A DNA stretch of 21,050 nucleotides from Methanoculleus marisnigri (GTDB lineage: Archaea > Halobacteriota > Methanomicrobia > Methanomicrobiales > Methanoculleaceae), in assembly GCA_002503885.1 (NCBI GenBank), contig DASQ01000124.1, positions 1-21,050 on the forward strand. Reading direction: 5' to 3'. Position numbers and translations under genes: made by a program. The stretch's first letter is position 1. Every line of letters starts with the position of its first letter. Shown here piece after piece: positions 1-6,411 of the stretch. The notes under the pieces are model-generated. The model saw only the letters and a program-made list of their open reading frames with translations, ran no database searches and was not told the DNA's origin.

Positions 1-396
1 CCCTTCCACAAGTTCCGGCAGAAGCTGAAGAGCAAGTGCGAGGGGTATGGTATCCGGTTCGATGACTCGCACTCCGAGGCATACACCTCGCAGGTGGACG
101 CTCTCGCGCTCGACCCGATCCGAAAACCGCCCTATGGGAGGAAGCGGCGGATCAAGCGAGGACTGTACCGGAGTGCTCTGGGCACCCTGATCAACGCCGA
201 TGTCAACGGCGCTCTGAACCATTTACGAAAGGTAGCCGGTGATTCCGTGGTTCCACGGATAATCGGTAGGGGCCGCGTCAACCGGCCCGTGCGAATAAGG
301 ACGTCTTTTGAACCGTCAACCTTCGCACCGATTAAATTGCAGCCCTGTGCCCCACAAGGGGCCCCGCTGCAAGCCCCCGGTTTTAACCGGGGGTAG
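1..396 (+). CDS. tnpB: TnpB (IS200/IS605 OrfB) RNA-guided nuclease, C-terminal part
   Basis: Frame 1 is open from the first base, so the gene begins outside the window and only its C-terminal part (about 131 residues) is seen. Visible are the SEAYTSQ stretch, the RIKRGLYRS block and INADVNGALNHLRK, which holds the last RuvC aspartate. These are hallmarks of the OrfB zinc-ribbon and RuvC-III region of TnpB, the transposon-encoded ancestor of Cas12. The cysteines of the usual zinc ribbon are not seen: SQVDALAL stands where relatives have a Cys (SKCDAL), and there is no CxxC. Many archaeal relatives share this reduced form. The frame runs through the right-end hairpin of the element and stops at TAG just after it. 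A tnpA transposase would lie, if present, beyond the left edge of the window. Confidence 0.85.
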   Translation, partial: PFHKFRQKLKSKCEGYGIRFDDSHSEAYTSQVDALALDPIRKPPYGRKRRIKRGLYRSALGTLINADVNGALNHLRKVAGDSVVPRIIGRGRVNRPVRIRTSFEPSTFAPIKLQPCAPQGAPLQAPGFNRG

Positions 397-401
397 TTGA
401 C
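374..401 (+). mobile_element. Right end (RE) of IS200/IS605-type element
   Basis: A near-perfect hairpin, CCCCCGGTT-tt-AACCGGGGG (374-393), is followed by TAGTTGAC ending at 401. Subterminal hairpins followed by a short TTGAC-like cleavage motif are typical of the right ends of this single-strand transposing family. In TnpB systems the 3' part of tnpB plus this end forms the omega-RNA scaffold, and the adjoining flank (from 402) supplies the guide. The exact boundary at 401 is inferred from the motif; the left end is outside the window. Confidence 0.7.
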
Positions 402-826
402 TCCTTCTGCAGGGCACGGATATACTCGGCGAGGAACTGCTCAATGTCGCCGACATCCTCCCTGAGCAGGTCGTAGATCCTGCCGTTGTCGATATCCCAA
501 TAGATGTGGATCAACCGATTCCTGAACCGGGCCATCATCTGCAGACGTTCTCCAAGGTCCTCGTCGAAGAACCCGTGTTCCTGCATAATACGAAATGTAT
601 CGGCATAATTTTCAGGTATTTCCCATCGATTCTTCGTGATCGCATGGTTGGCAAGATCAATAGCCGCCTCGATGCCGACGATGAGGTGATACTTCGCGCT
701 TGCAACGAGGTGAGGGTCCCCCATAAACGCCTCCCTCGGGAGTCGACCCAGTTCCCGGAGCCTCTCACAGGCCTGCATCAGCTCCGATGACAGCGCAGTA
801 ACCTTCTCCTCATCGTAGGAGACCAA
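383..826 (-). CDS. hepT: HepT-like HEPN toxin (RNase), 3' end altered by IS insertion
   Basis: This is a HEPN-domain protein of the DUF86/HepT family (about 147 residues), the toxin of HepT/MntA systems, which cleaves RNA. The catalytic RX4HXY motif is present as RNRLIHIY, with the helical DUF86 core around SAKYHLIVGIEAAIDLA and NYADTFRIMQEHG. I chose the TTG start at 826 because AGGAGG lies 7 nt upstream and because it gives a 17-base overlap with the end of the mntA gene; longer in-frame starts would run inside mntA. The last five codons and the stop (STTPG*) come from the right end of the IS element, so the native C-terminus was replaced by transposon sequence. The catalytic motif is upstream of the junction, so the toxin may still be active. 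Confidence 0.85.
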   Translation of the reverse strand: MVSYDEEKVTALSSELMQACERLRELGRLPREAFMGDPHLVASAKYHLIVGIEAAIDLANHAITKNRWEIPENYADTFRIMQEHGFFDEDLGERLQMMARFRNRLIHIYWDIDNGRIYDLLREDVGDIEQFLAEYIRALQKESTTPG

Positions 827-1235
827 GGGCTTCCCTCCTGTAGCGCTCCCGGTAATAGGAGAAATCGTGATACTCGGCGAGAATCCTGCAGACAAACTCG
901 CAGCGCGTCTCCTCATCGCGGGATACCAGGATCTCCCCGGTACGGAGGACCGTGAACGCGAACGAAAGCGGCGCCGTGGTGAGCACCCGTACATCGATAG
1001 GCACCCCGGTAACCTCCTCCAGTTCCTGTTCAAGCGCCAGTTCGTACCGGAGCGGGTCGGATGACCCGGTGCTGCCGTCCGCGAGGAAGACGGCGATATC
1101 GATGTCGCGGAAGGGACCCTGCACAAAGGAGCCGTATACGTACGCGAAGAGGATCTCCTCCTTCTCCTCCAGTCGAGCGGCGAGAAGGGCACGGAGGCGC
1201 TGTTTCTCTTCCGGGGAGAGGTTCCGGGGTCTCAT
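810..1235 (-). CDS. mntA: MntA-like nucleotidyltransferase antitoxin
   Basis: This is a minimal nucleotidyltransferase of about 141 residues. The signature YGSFVQGPFRDIDIAVF contains the GS and DxD elements of the polymerase-beta fold. The spacing between GS and DID is 7 residues, shorter than the canonical GSX10DXD. In studied HepT/MntA pairs, MntA neutralises HepT by adding AMP to the tyrosine of the RX4HXY motif, and that tyrosine is present in the partner encoded just downstream. The start at 1235 (MRPRNLSPEE) fits the usual N-terminus; the frame is open further upstream to 1313 but that part overlaps a decayed hepT piece. It is translationally coupled to hepT by a 17-base overlap. Confidence 0.83.
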   Translation of the reverse strand: MRPRNLSPEEKQRLRALLAARLEEKEEILFAYVYGSFVQGPFRDIDIAVFLADGSTGSSDPLRYELALEQELEEVTGVPIDVRVLTTAPLSFAFTVLRTGEILVSRDEETRCEFVCRILAEYHDFSYYRERYRREALGLLR

Positions 1236-1285
1236 CGGAGAGAGATCGGCGCCGGCGGATAAAGACCTTGTGCCGCAGGGAGAGG

Positions 1286-1360
1286 CAAACGGTTTTGCAG
1301 GCACTCTCCGCAACGTTCATCGAGAGATCCTTGTTCCTGCATAACACGGAACGTGTCGGC
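1286..1360 (-). pseudogene. Decayed second hepT fragment
   Basis: The minus strand encodes ADTFRVMQEQGSLDE, then GECLQ and NRL. This aligns with ADTFRIMQEHGFFDE, then GERLQ and NRL, in the intact hepT downstream. The DNA similarity is visible too (TTGTTCCTGCATAACACGG against GTGTTCCTGCATAATACGA). No start or continuation of the domain is seen, and the residues between LQ and NRL are missing, so this is a short relic, probably from an older hepT/mntA copy. Confidence 0.6.
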
Positions 1361-1449
1361 ACAGGTATGGATCCCGTCCCGGGACACCGGAGTGGAGGAG
1401 GCAGCGGGCCGTGCAGACCCGCGGGAGGGAGCGTACCTCCCCGGACCGC

Positions 1450-1456
1450 AAAAATA
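1450..1456 (-). terminator. T-rich terminator after arsM
   Basis: On the minus strand the arsM stop is followed within about 10-15 nt by TTATTTTTG, a T-run of the kind that ends archaeal transcription. No strong hairpin is needed or seen. Confidence 0.45.
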
Positions 1457-1465
1457 AGGAAGTGT

Positions 1466-2305
1466 CTAGCACGTCCCGCCGCAGCCGCAGGTGCAACCCG
1501 CCGGTTTCCTGGCGCCGACCTTGATGCTCACGATGCTCTTTTCGATCGACGCTCTCTCGTCCTCGCCGAGGAGCCCGGCAAGCTCCGGCTCGCTCACGAT
1601 CAGGTCGGGCGGGAAGACCGTCTCCCCCTGGACCGCGATCTCGGTAAAGCCGGCACCGACGATATGGCCGAGGTACTCGGTCTTGAGCAACGCACCCGCG
1701 ACGCAGCTGCTGTAGAGAAGCGCCGACTCAGCGAGCGGGGCCGGGAGGGGCGCTGTCAGCACGATATCGGAGACCATGAGCCTGCCGCCGGGGCGGAGGA
1801 CCCGGAAGGCCTCTGCAAACACCTCCGCTTTATCGGGAGAGAGATTGATGACGCAGTTTGAGAGGATCACGTCGACCGAACTGTCCGCCACCGGCAGGTG
1901 CTCGATCTCGCCGAGACGGAACTCTACGTTCGCCCGCCCGCTCTTCTTTGCGTTCTCCCGCGCCTTATCGAGCATCTCGGCCGTCATGTCGACGCCGATG
2001 ACGCGGCCCGTCGGGCCGACCCGCTCCGCCGCGAGGAAAGAATCGAACCCCGCACCCGACCCCAGGTCAAGGACGACTTCGCCTTCCCGGAGGGAGGCAA
2101 GAGCCACGGGGTTGCCGCACCCGAGCCCCAGGTTCGCGCCCTCCGGCGCCTGTTCGAGGTCTTCTTCCGAATAGCCGATGCCGAGGCTCACCGATTCGAC
2201 CGATCTCCCCGTGCCGCAGCACCCGGTGCCGCATCCGCATCCGCCCTGCCGGGCCACCTGCCCGTATGCACTCCGCACCTGTTTATGAATATCTTCTTCT
2301 TTCAT
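1466..2305 (-). CDS. arsM: Arsenite S-adenosylmethionine methyltransferase
   Basis: ArsM (279 residues) methylates As(III) with SAM to methylated arsenicals. The SAM-binding motif DLGSGAGFD is at about residues 80-88 and a post-core LRPGGRLMVSDI at about 170-181. The three conserved arsenic-binding cysteines are visible: C63 in GCGNPVA, C151 in SNCVINL and C201 in SSCVAGA; an N-terminal CC pair (C29/C30) may match the fourth. The protein also has a Cys-rich N-terminal stretch (GGCGCGTGCC) and a Cys-rich tail (GCTCGCGGTC), which could hold metalloid. Its ATG overlaps the stop of the upstream AbrB-type gene as ATGA, so the two are cotranslated. A perfect palindrome upstream of that gene may provide arsenic-dependent control. 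Confidence 0.93.
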   Translation of the reverse strand: MKEEDIHKQVRSAYGQVARQGGCGCGTGCCGTGRSVESVSLGIGYSEEDLEQAPEGANLGLGCGNPVALASLREGEVVLDLGSGAGFDSFLAAERVGPTGRVIGVDMTAEMLDKARENAKKSGRANVEFRLGEIEHLPVADSSVDVILSNCVINLSPDKAEVFAEAFRVLRPGGRLMVSDIVLTAPLPAPLAESALLYSSCVAGALLKTEYLGHIVGAGFTEIAVQGETVFPPDLIVSEPELAGLLGEDERASIEKSIVSIKVGARKPAGCTCGCGGTC

Positions 2306-2601
2306 TGTGATTGAACTCCTGAGCCGTCTGATGCGCCTTTGTCTGCGAGCTCCTCCGTCATGGGAGAGAGCAGCGTCGTTACCATCCCGTTGAACCGGCT
2401 CGCCTTGATCAGCGTGATGCAGCAGACGTCTCCTTCCTTCTCCCAGAAGACAACTGCAAGCCGGTCGCCGGGAGTGATTCCCGCCCGTTCGCGGAGATCT
2501 TTCGGAAGCACCAGCTGTCCCCGTGCGTCAACGCTCACGACCGCCTCGATCGTGCAGGGTCCGGAACAGGAGGATCTTTGCTCATCTCTGGCATCCCCCA
2601 T
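2302..2601 (-). CDS. Cys-rich AbrB-type protein, HgcAB-associated family
   Basis: This small protein (about 99 residues) has a SpoVT/AbrB swapped-hairpin domain: VSVDARGQLVLPKDLRERAG followed by ITPGDRLAVVFWEKEGD. Unlike ordinary AbrB regulators it carries cysteines before the domain (SSCSGPC) and a CC pair within it (DVCCITLIK). This matches the family often annotated as HgcAB-associated, which sits next to arsM or hgcAB in many anaerobes. A metal- or metalloid-sensing regulator is a reasonable inference. I prefer the ATG at 2601, with GTGAG 4-5 nt upstream; a GTG at 2610 is the alternative and has no visible ribosome binding site. It overlaps arsM by 4 bases and clearly forms one operon with it. 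Confidence 0.8.
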   Translation of the reverse strand: MGDARDEQRSSCSGPCTIEAVVSVDARGQLVLPKDLRERAGITPGDRLAVVFWEKEGDVCCITLIKASRFNGMVTTLLSPMTEELADKGASDGSGVQSQ

Positions 2602-2651
2602 GTGGCTCACGGGATCATAGTTGTCTGTGGAAGCACATACATTTTCCCAAG

Positions 2652-2669
2652 TTTCAGAATATTCTGAAA
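2652..2669. promoter_or_regulatory. Perfect 18-bp palindrome, likely operator of the abrB-arsM operon
   Basis: TTTCAGAATATTCTGAAA is identical to its own reverse complement. It lies 51-68 bases upstream of the ATG of the AbrB-type gene, in an AT-rich patch within GC-rich DNA. The position suits an operator for an ArsR-like or AbrB-like regulator overlapping the upstream promoter elements. No binding protein is proven. Confidence 0.6.
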
Positions 2670-2797
2670 AACCAACATTATCAGAAGGGCATCCAACTGC
2701 ACAGCGATGACTCAGGACGGGGGTGCCGGACAGGTCCAGAACGGCAACGGTTCATTCTGCAGGTGCTGGCCAGAAGGGGTCTGTATAGAGGTCGGCC

Positions 2798-3985
2798 TCA
2801 CTCGCAGACGACCCGCTCCTCTCCGGTCTGCTCGGTCATGAGACGCTCGAAGTACTCGTGCGCCTCGATAGCGGCCTTCGCCCCCTCGCTGGCAGCGATG
2901 ATGATCTGCTTGGCCTTGACGCAGGTCGCGTCCCCGGCCGCAAATATCCCGGGGACATTCGTGTGGGTGTTCTCGTCGATGAGGATCTCGCGCTGCTCGT
3001 TCAACGCCACCAGATCCCCGAGGAACCCTGTATTCGGCGCGAGCCCGATCGCGAGGAAGAGCCCCTCCACGTCGAGGACCGTCTCCTTCCCGGTATCCCG
3101 GTCGCGGACCGTGATCCCGGTCAGGGCCGCTTCACCGTGGAGTTCCGTCACCTCGTGGTGGAGGTAGATCCGCACGCCCTGTTCCTCTGCCCGGGCGGCG
3201 TAGACCTCGTCGCACCGTAGAGCACTCCGGACGACCAGGGTCACGGAACTCGCGATCTTCGTCATCTCGATCGCGGTCTGGAGCGCCGCATTTCCACCGC
3301 CGGCGACGGCGACCGGCCTGCCGTGGAAGAGCGGGGCGTCGCAGGTCGCGCAGACCGAGATACCCCTCCCCATCAACCGATCCTCGCCAGGGAGCCCCAG
3401 GGTCCGGGCCTCTTTTCCGGGAGCAAGGATGACTGTCCGGCAACGGAAGGAGTTCTCCGAGACAGTCCGGACGACGAAGACGTCGCCCTCTTTCTGGATG
3501 TTCTGGACGCTGTCGAGCTCGATGGCGACTTCGAGTCCCCGGACCTGCTCCTCGAACTTCCGGATAAGGTCCTCACCCGTGATCGTCGGGAACCCCATGT
3601 AGTTCTCGATATTCCAGCTCCAGGTCGCCTGACCGCCGACGTTCTCCCCTATAACGAGAGTCTTCATGAGTTTCCGGGCGCAGTAGACCGCTGCTGTCAG
3701 CCCGGCCGGCCCGGCACCCACGATGATCGCGTCGTAGACCCCGGCCGTCACCGGCGTCCCGAAGAGTTCCCGGAGCCTCTTGGCATCAAACCCCACGATC
3801 ACCTCGTCGCCAGAGACCGTAACCGGCACCCCCCGCTGCCCCGAGACCGCTATCATCTCCCGGGCTGCCTCGCGATCCTTCCCGACGTCGACGAGTTCGT
3901 ATTCGACGTTGTGTTTCTTGAGGAACGCCTGGACCATCCGGCAGTAGGGGCAGCTCTCCGTCGTGTAGACCTTCACACCAGCCAT
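2798..3985 (-). CDS. trxB: Thioredoxin reductase with N-terminal glutaredoxin-like domain
   Basis: This 395-residue fusion has a glutaredoxin-like domain at residues 1-78 with active-site C12-P-Y-C15, joined to a flavin-dependent thioredoxin reductase. The reductase shows the FAD-binding GAGPAG (90-95), the redox pair CATC (212-215), the NAD(P)H-binding AVAGGGNAA (about 227-235) and the C-terminal GIFAAGDAT FAD motif. Ordinary TrxB proteins are about 310 residues, so the extra N-terminus is a real addition. It could reduce a thioredoxin, or pass electrons to its own glutaredoxin domain. A TATA element (4009-4015) lies about 24 bases before the ATG, suggesting a leaderless mRNA. A 196-bp gap with its own palindrome separates it from the arsM operon downstream. 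Confidence 0.92.
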   Translation of the reverse strand: MAGVKVYTTESCPYCRMVQAFLKKHNVEYELVDVGKDREAAREMIAVSGQRGVPVTVSGDEVIVGFDAKRLRELFGTPVTAGVYDAIIVGAGPAGLTAAVYCARKLMKTLVIGENVGGQATWSWNIENYMGFPTITGEDLIRKFEEQVRGLEVAIELDSVQNIQKEGDVFVVRTVSENSFRCRTVILAPGKEARTLGLPGEDRLMGRGISVCATCDAPLFHGRPVAVAGGGNAALQTAIEMTKIASSVTLVVRSALRCDEVYAARAEEQGVRIYLHHEVTELHGEAALTGITVRDRDTGKETVLDVEGLFLAIGLAPNTGFLGDLVALNEQREILIDENTHTNVPGIFAAGDATCVKAKQIIIAASEGAKAAIEAHEYFERLMTEQTGEERVVCE

Positions 3986-4008
3986 GAGATGGAGTATCTC
4001 CGGAGCGC

Positions 4009-4015
4009 TATTTAA
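4009..4015 (-). promoter_or_regulatory. TATA box of the thioredoxin reductase gene
   Basis: The minus strand reads TTAAATA about 24-30 bases before the ATG at 3985. The distance places transcription start at or next to the start codon, so the mRNA is probably leaderless. Confidence 0.5.
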
Positions 4016-4078
4016 CTTGTGGGGGATGAGGAGAGCAGACCGGGTGCGGAGGGGTTCGTGGTTAGCGGCGGCAGACTG

Positions 4079-4083
4079 AAAAA
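4079..4083 (-). terminator. T-run after rubrerythrin
   Basis: The minus strand shows CTCTTTTTC directly after the rubrerythrin stop codon, in the 102-bp gap before the thioredoxin reductase gene. Confidence 0.35.
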
Positions 4084-4087
4084 GAGG

Positions 4088-4588
4088 TTATTGAATTTCG
4101 CGGAACATCCGATCCGGAACCCCGCAGATGGGGCACTTCTCCGGGGCCGCTCCAAGCTCGATGTTCCCGCAGACCGGACAGAGATAGATCTTCTCGACGT
4201 CGAGGTCTTTTCCTTCCCGGACGGCCTCGATTGCCTGGAGGTAGAGGTTCGCGTGCACCTCTTCCGCCCGCATGGCGTGCGTAAAGACGATCGAAGCCTC
4301 GTTCTTCCGTTCCCCCTTCGCCTCGGCGACGAACGCGGGATACATCTCCGTGAACTCGTAGTTCTCTCCCTCGATCGCACCCTTGAGGTTCTCCTCGGTG
4401 CTCCCGACGGCGTTCATGATGAGGAGGAGGCGTTTCGCGTGGACGGCCTCCGCTTCGCTCGCCGCCCGGAAGAGTTTCCCTACTGCCGGGTAACCTTCGG
4501 CGGCTGCCTTCTCTGCAAAGACCGAGTACTTCCTGTTCGCCTGGGACTCCCCGGCGTACGCATTCTGAGCGTTTTCATCAGTCGGCAT
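4088..4588 (-). CDS. rbr: Rubrerythrin
   Basis: This 166-residue rubrerythrin reduces hydrogen peroxide to water in the cytoplasm of anaerobes. The ferritin-like four-helix part carries the di-iron ligands: E14 in AGESQAN, E47xxH50 in EAEAVH, the GENYEF glutamates near 75-78, and E109xxH112 in EEVH. The C-terminal rubredoxin domain has C137PVC140 and C152PIC155. The length is normal for the short class. The frame is open upstream to 5038, but that extension is a translation of the hairpin repeats; the ATG at 4588 gives the standard N-terminus and sits 24 bases from a TATA element. It is followed by thioredoxin reductase on the same strand. Confidence 0.95.
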   Translation of the reverse strand: MPTDENAQNAYAGESQANRKYSVFAEKAAAEGYPAVGKLFRAASEAEAVHAKRLLLIMNAVGSTEENLKGAIEGENYEFTEMYPAFVAEAKGERKNEASIVFTHAMRAEEVHANLYLQAIEAVREGKDLDVEKIYLCPVCGNIELGAAPEKCPICGVPDRMFREIQ

Positions 4589-4611
4589 GGATGGATCATT
4601 GCGGGACGCTC

Positions 4612-4619
4612 TTATTAAA
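4612..4619 (-). promoter_or_regulatory. TATA box of rubrerythrin gene
   Basis: TTTAATAA on the minus strand, preceded by an A/G-rich BRE-like GAAAGA, lies 24-31 bases upstream of the ATG. This implies a leaderless transcript. The element is nearly symmetric, so it might also serve the divergent CDF gene. Confidence 0.55.
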
Positions 4620-4690
4620 TCTTTCACTTTCTTCCCCCCCGGAAACCCTATGCCGCTGGAGAACCTACCCTCGGTGGATGCAGGTTGCGA

Positions 4691-4892
4691 CTGCCGGAAC
4701 GGCAGGAGCTCGAGAAGACCGAAGGTCTTCGAGTGCGACGGTTCGTAGAACCGGAGCAGGAGCACCAGAGGTGCGACTTGCGACGGGCCGAAGAGGTGGA
4801 GCATGAGCGCCAAAGGTGCAAACGGAACTCGAGAAGACCGAAGGTCTCCGAGTGCGACGGGCGGAACGGCAGGAGCAGGAGCACCAGAGGCG
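4691..4892. repeat. Tandem triloop-hairpin repeats upstream of the CDF gene
   Basis: This stretch is a mosaic of short perfect or near-perfect stems closed by purine-rich triloops: CTGCCG-GAA-CGGCAG (4691-4705), GAAGACC-GAA-GGTCTTC (4714-4730), GGTTC-GTA-GAACC (4740-4752), GCACC-AGA-GGTGC (4762-4774), GCGCC-AAA-GGTGC (4807-4819), a variant GAAGACC-GAA-GGTCTCC (4833-4849), and GCACC-AGA-GGCGC (4881-4893). Two larger units repeat directly: the GAAGACC block with its flank (4711-4740 and 4830-4860) and the GGAGCAGGAGCACCAGAGG block (4753-4771 and 4872-4890). Both strands are open over it in some frames, but the translations are low-complexity and I do not regard them as protein. Confidence 0.75.
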
Positions 4893-4901
4893 CGAGTCCG
4901 G

Positions 4902-5753
4902 GTGCAGCGGGTCTTCATCATCGTCCTCGCCTTAAACCTCTCCGTCGCACTCGCAAAAGCGGTCTTCGGCCTCCTTGCCGGGTCGGTGAGCATGATAGCG
5001 GACGCCCTCCATTCGGGGTTCGATTCCTTCTCGAACATCGTCGGAATAGTCGCCCTCTACTTCGCCGGGAAGCCCCCCGACCCGGAGCACCCCTACGGCC
5101 ACGGCAAGATCGAGACGCTCGGCACCCTGGTCATCGGGGCGATGCTCCTCCTGACCGCCGCCGGGATTCTCTACGAAGGCTACCGGCGGCTCGTTGCTCC
5201 CGTCACCCCCGCGATCACCGCGGTCACCGTCGGGGTCATGGTCGTGACGCTCATCATCAACATCGCCGTCTCCACCTACGAGCGTCGGCGCGGCGAAGAG
5301 TACCGGAGCCAGATCCTTGTCGCCGATTCCCTGCACACCAGAAGCGACGTCTTTGTATCCATCGCTGTCCTCGGGGGCTTTCTGGCCGTCAGGCTCGGCT
5401 ACCCGCAGGCCGACCCGATCATCGCCTTTGCCATCGGCCTCCTCATCACGAGGATGGGGATCGGGATCCTCTACGACGCAGCACAGGTCCTCACCGACGC
5501 GATGAACCTCCCCTGCGACCCGGCGCTCATCCGCGCGGTGGTGATGGACACGCCCGGGGTGGCCGGGTATCACGACTTCCGGTGCCGGGGAAAAATGGGT
5601 GAAATCTTTGCCGATATCCACGTCACCGTCGACCCGGCCCTCCCGGTCTCCCTGGCCCACGAGATCTCCGACGAAGTGGAGCGGCGGCTCAAAGAAACGG
5701 TGCCGGAGCTCGCCGAGGTCGTGGTCCATATCGAACCCGAAGAATCACCCTAA
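4902..5753 (+). CDS. Cation diffusion facilitator (CDF) metal exporter
   Basis: This is a CDF-family proton-driven exporter of divalent metals such as Zn, Fe or Mn at the cytoplasmic membrane. Six membrane segments are followed by a cytoplasmic ferredoxin-like domain (from about CDPALIRAVVMDTPG to VVHIEP). The metal site shows LHSGFDS in TM2 and LHTRSDV in TM5, an HxxxD/HxxxD pair of the kind found in zinc-type members; the CDF signature SVSMIADALHS is clear. The frame extends to an ATG at 4803, but those 33 residues only translate the hairpin repeats, so I prefer the GTG at 4902, giving 283 residues; the start is uncertain. Its 3' end overlaps that of the convergent flavoprotein gene by 9 bases. 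Confidence 0.88.
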   Translation: MQRVFIIVLALNLSVALAKAVFGLLAGSVSMIADALHSGFDSFSNIVGIVALYFAGKPPDPEHPYGHGKIETLGTLVIGAMLLLTAAGILYEGYRRLVAPVTPAITAVTVGVMVVTLIINIAVSTYERRRGEEYRSQILVADSLHTRSDVFVSIAVLGGFLAVRLGYPQADPIIAFAIGLLITRMGIGILYDAAQVLTDAMNLPCDPALIRAVVMDTPGVAGYHDFRCRGKMGEIFADIHVTVDPALPVSLAHEISDEVERRLKETVPELAEVVVHIEPEESP

Positions 5754-6335
5754 CAGTTTCCCGAGTTCGTAGCCCTTCCGGTAGGCCGCCTCCATCACCT
5801 CCGGCCGCGTCGTGATATCCTGAATGGTGTCCATATCGTTTCTAAGCACCTCGTCCCAGTACGGGCAGTCGATGATCTCCCCAAACGCCCGGGCGGTCAT
5901 CTTTACGCCCTCAAAGACGTTCGGGATGTTCATCCCCGCAATTGATATGAAGAGCATCTTCCGCTTTTTCCGCCGTTCCGGGGAGATAAACGACCGGCCC
6001 CGGTGATACTTGGCCATGTAAAAGACCTGGAACCGGTCAATGAAGGACTTGAGCCTTCCGGGGATGCCCATCGTCATCACGGGGGTCGCGATGATCAGGC
6101 CGTCCATCTCGCGAAACCTGGCAAAGATCCCCTCCATCTCGTCCTGGATCAGGCAGGTTTCGCTCCCCTTGCACTGGAAGAACTCCATGCAGGGCAGAAC
6201 GTCCATGTGCGCTACCTCAAACTTCTCGACCTCGCACCCGGCCTCCTCTGCACCCCGGATGGCCTCGTCGAGGAGGTGGGCGGTGTTCCCGTCGAGGAGG
6301 GGGCTTCCGAGCAGCGCGATAATCTTCTTTGACAT
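5745..6335 (-). CDS. Isf-like NADPH-dependent FMN reductase lacking one cluster cysteine
   Basis: This flavodoxin-fold protein (196 residues) has the FMN phosphate-binding loop GSPLLDGNTAHLL near the N-terminus and TPVMTMGIPGRLKSFIDR in the middle, as in NAD(P)H:FMN oxidoreductases of the iron-sulfur flavoprotein (Isf) group. In Isf a 4Fe-4S cluster is held by CX2CX2CX5C. Here the region reads PCMEFFQCKGSETC, keeping C49, C55 and C61 but with F52 where the second ligand should be. It may hold a 3Fe-4S or altered cluster, or none. The ATG at 6335 is 20-30 bases from a TATA element. It is convergent with, and slightly overlaps, the CDF gene. Confidence 0.85.
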   Translation of the reverse strand: MSKKIIALLGSPLLDGNTAHLLDEAIRGAEEAGCEVEKFEVAHMDVLPCMEFFQCKGSETCLIQDEMEGIFARFREMDGLIIATPVMTMGIPGRLKSFIDRFQVFYMAKYHRGRSFISPERRKKRKMLFISIAGMNIPNVFEGVKMTARAFGEIIDCPYWDEVLRNDMDTIQDITTRPEVMEAAYRKGYELGKLLG

Positions 6336-6355
6336 GATGCTGGGTTGCGCACGAC

Positions 6356-6367
6356 CCTATTAATAGG
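6356..6367. promoter_or_regulatory. Palindromic TATA element of the Isf-like gene
   Basis: CCTATTAATAGG is a perfect 12-bp palindrome centred about 26 bases before the ATG at 6335, the expected TATA distance for a leaderless mRNA. Its symmetry could also make it a regulator site. Confidence 0.5.
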
Positions 6368-6411
6368 ATGCGGAGACCGGGTCGGCCGGACGCGCTGGCC
6401 GGAAGGCGAAC

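Noticed and set aside
4691..4893. CRISPR array
   Set aside because: Repeats are short, of several types and unevenly spaced, with no unique spacers of constant length and no cas genes.
4589..5038. N-terminal extension of rubrerythrin on the minus strand
   Set aside because: Translates the hairpin repeats and lies upstream of a good TATA box; rubrerythrins do not have such an extension.
4685..5602. Plus-strand frame of 305 codons overlapping the CDF gene
   Set aside because: Arg/His/Pro-rich translation of repeats and of the CDF gene in another frame; the CDF frame has the membrane segments and metal motif.
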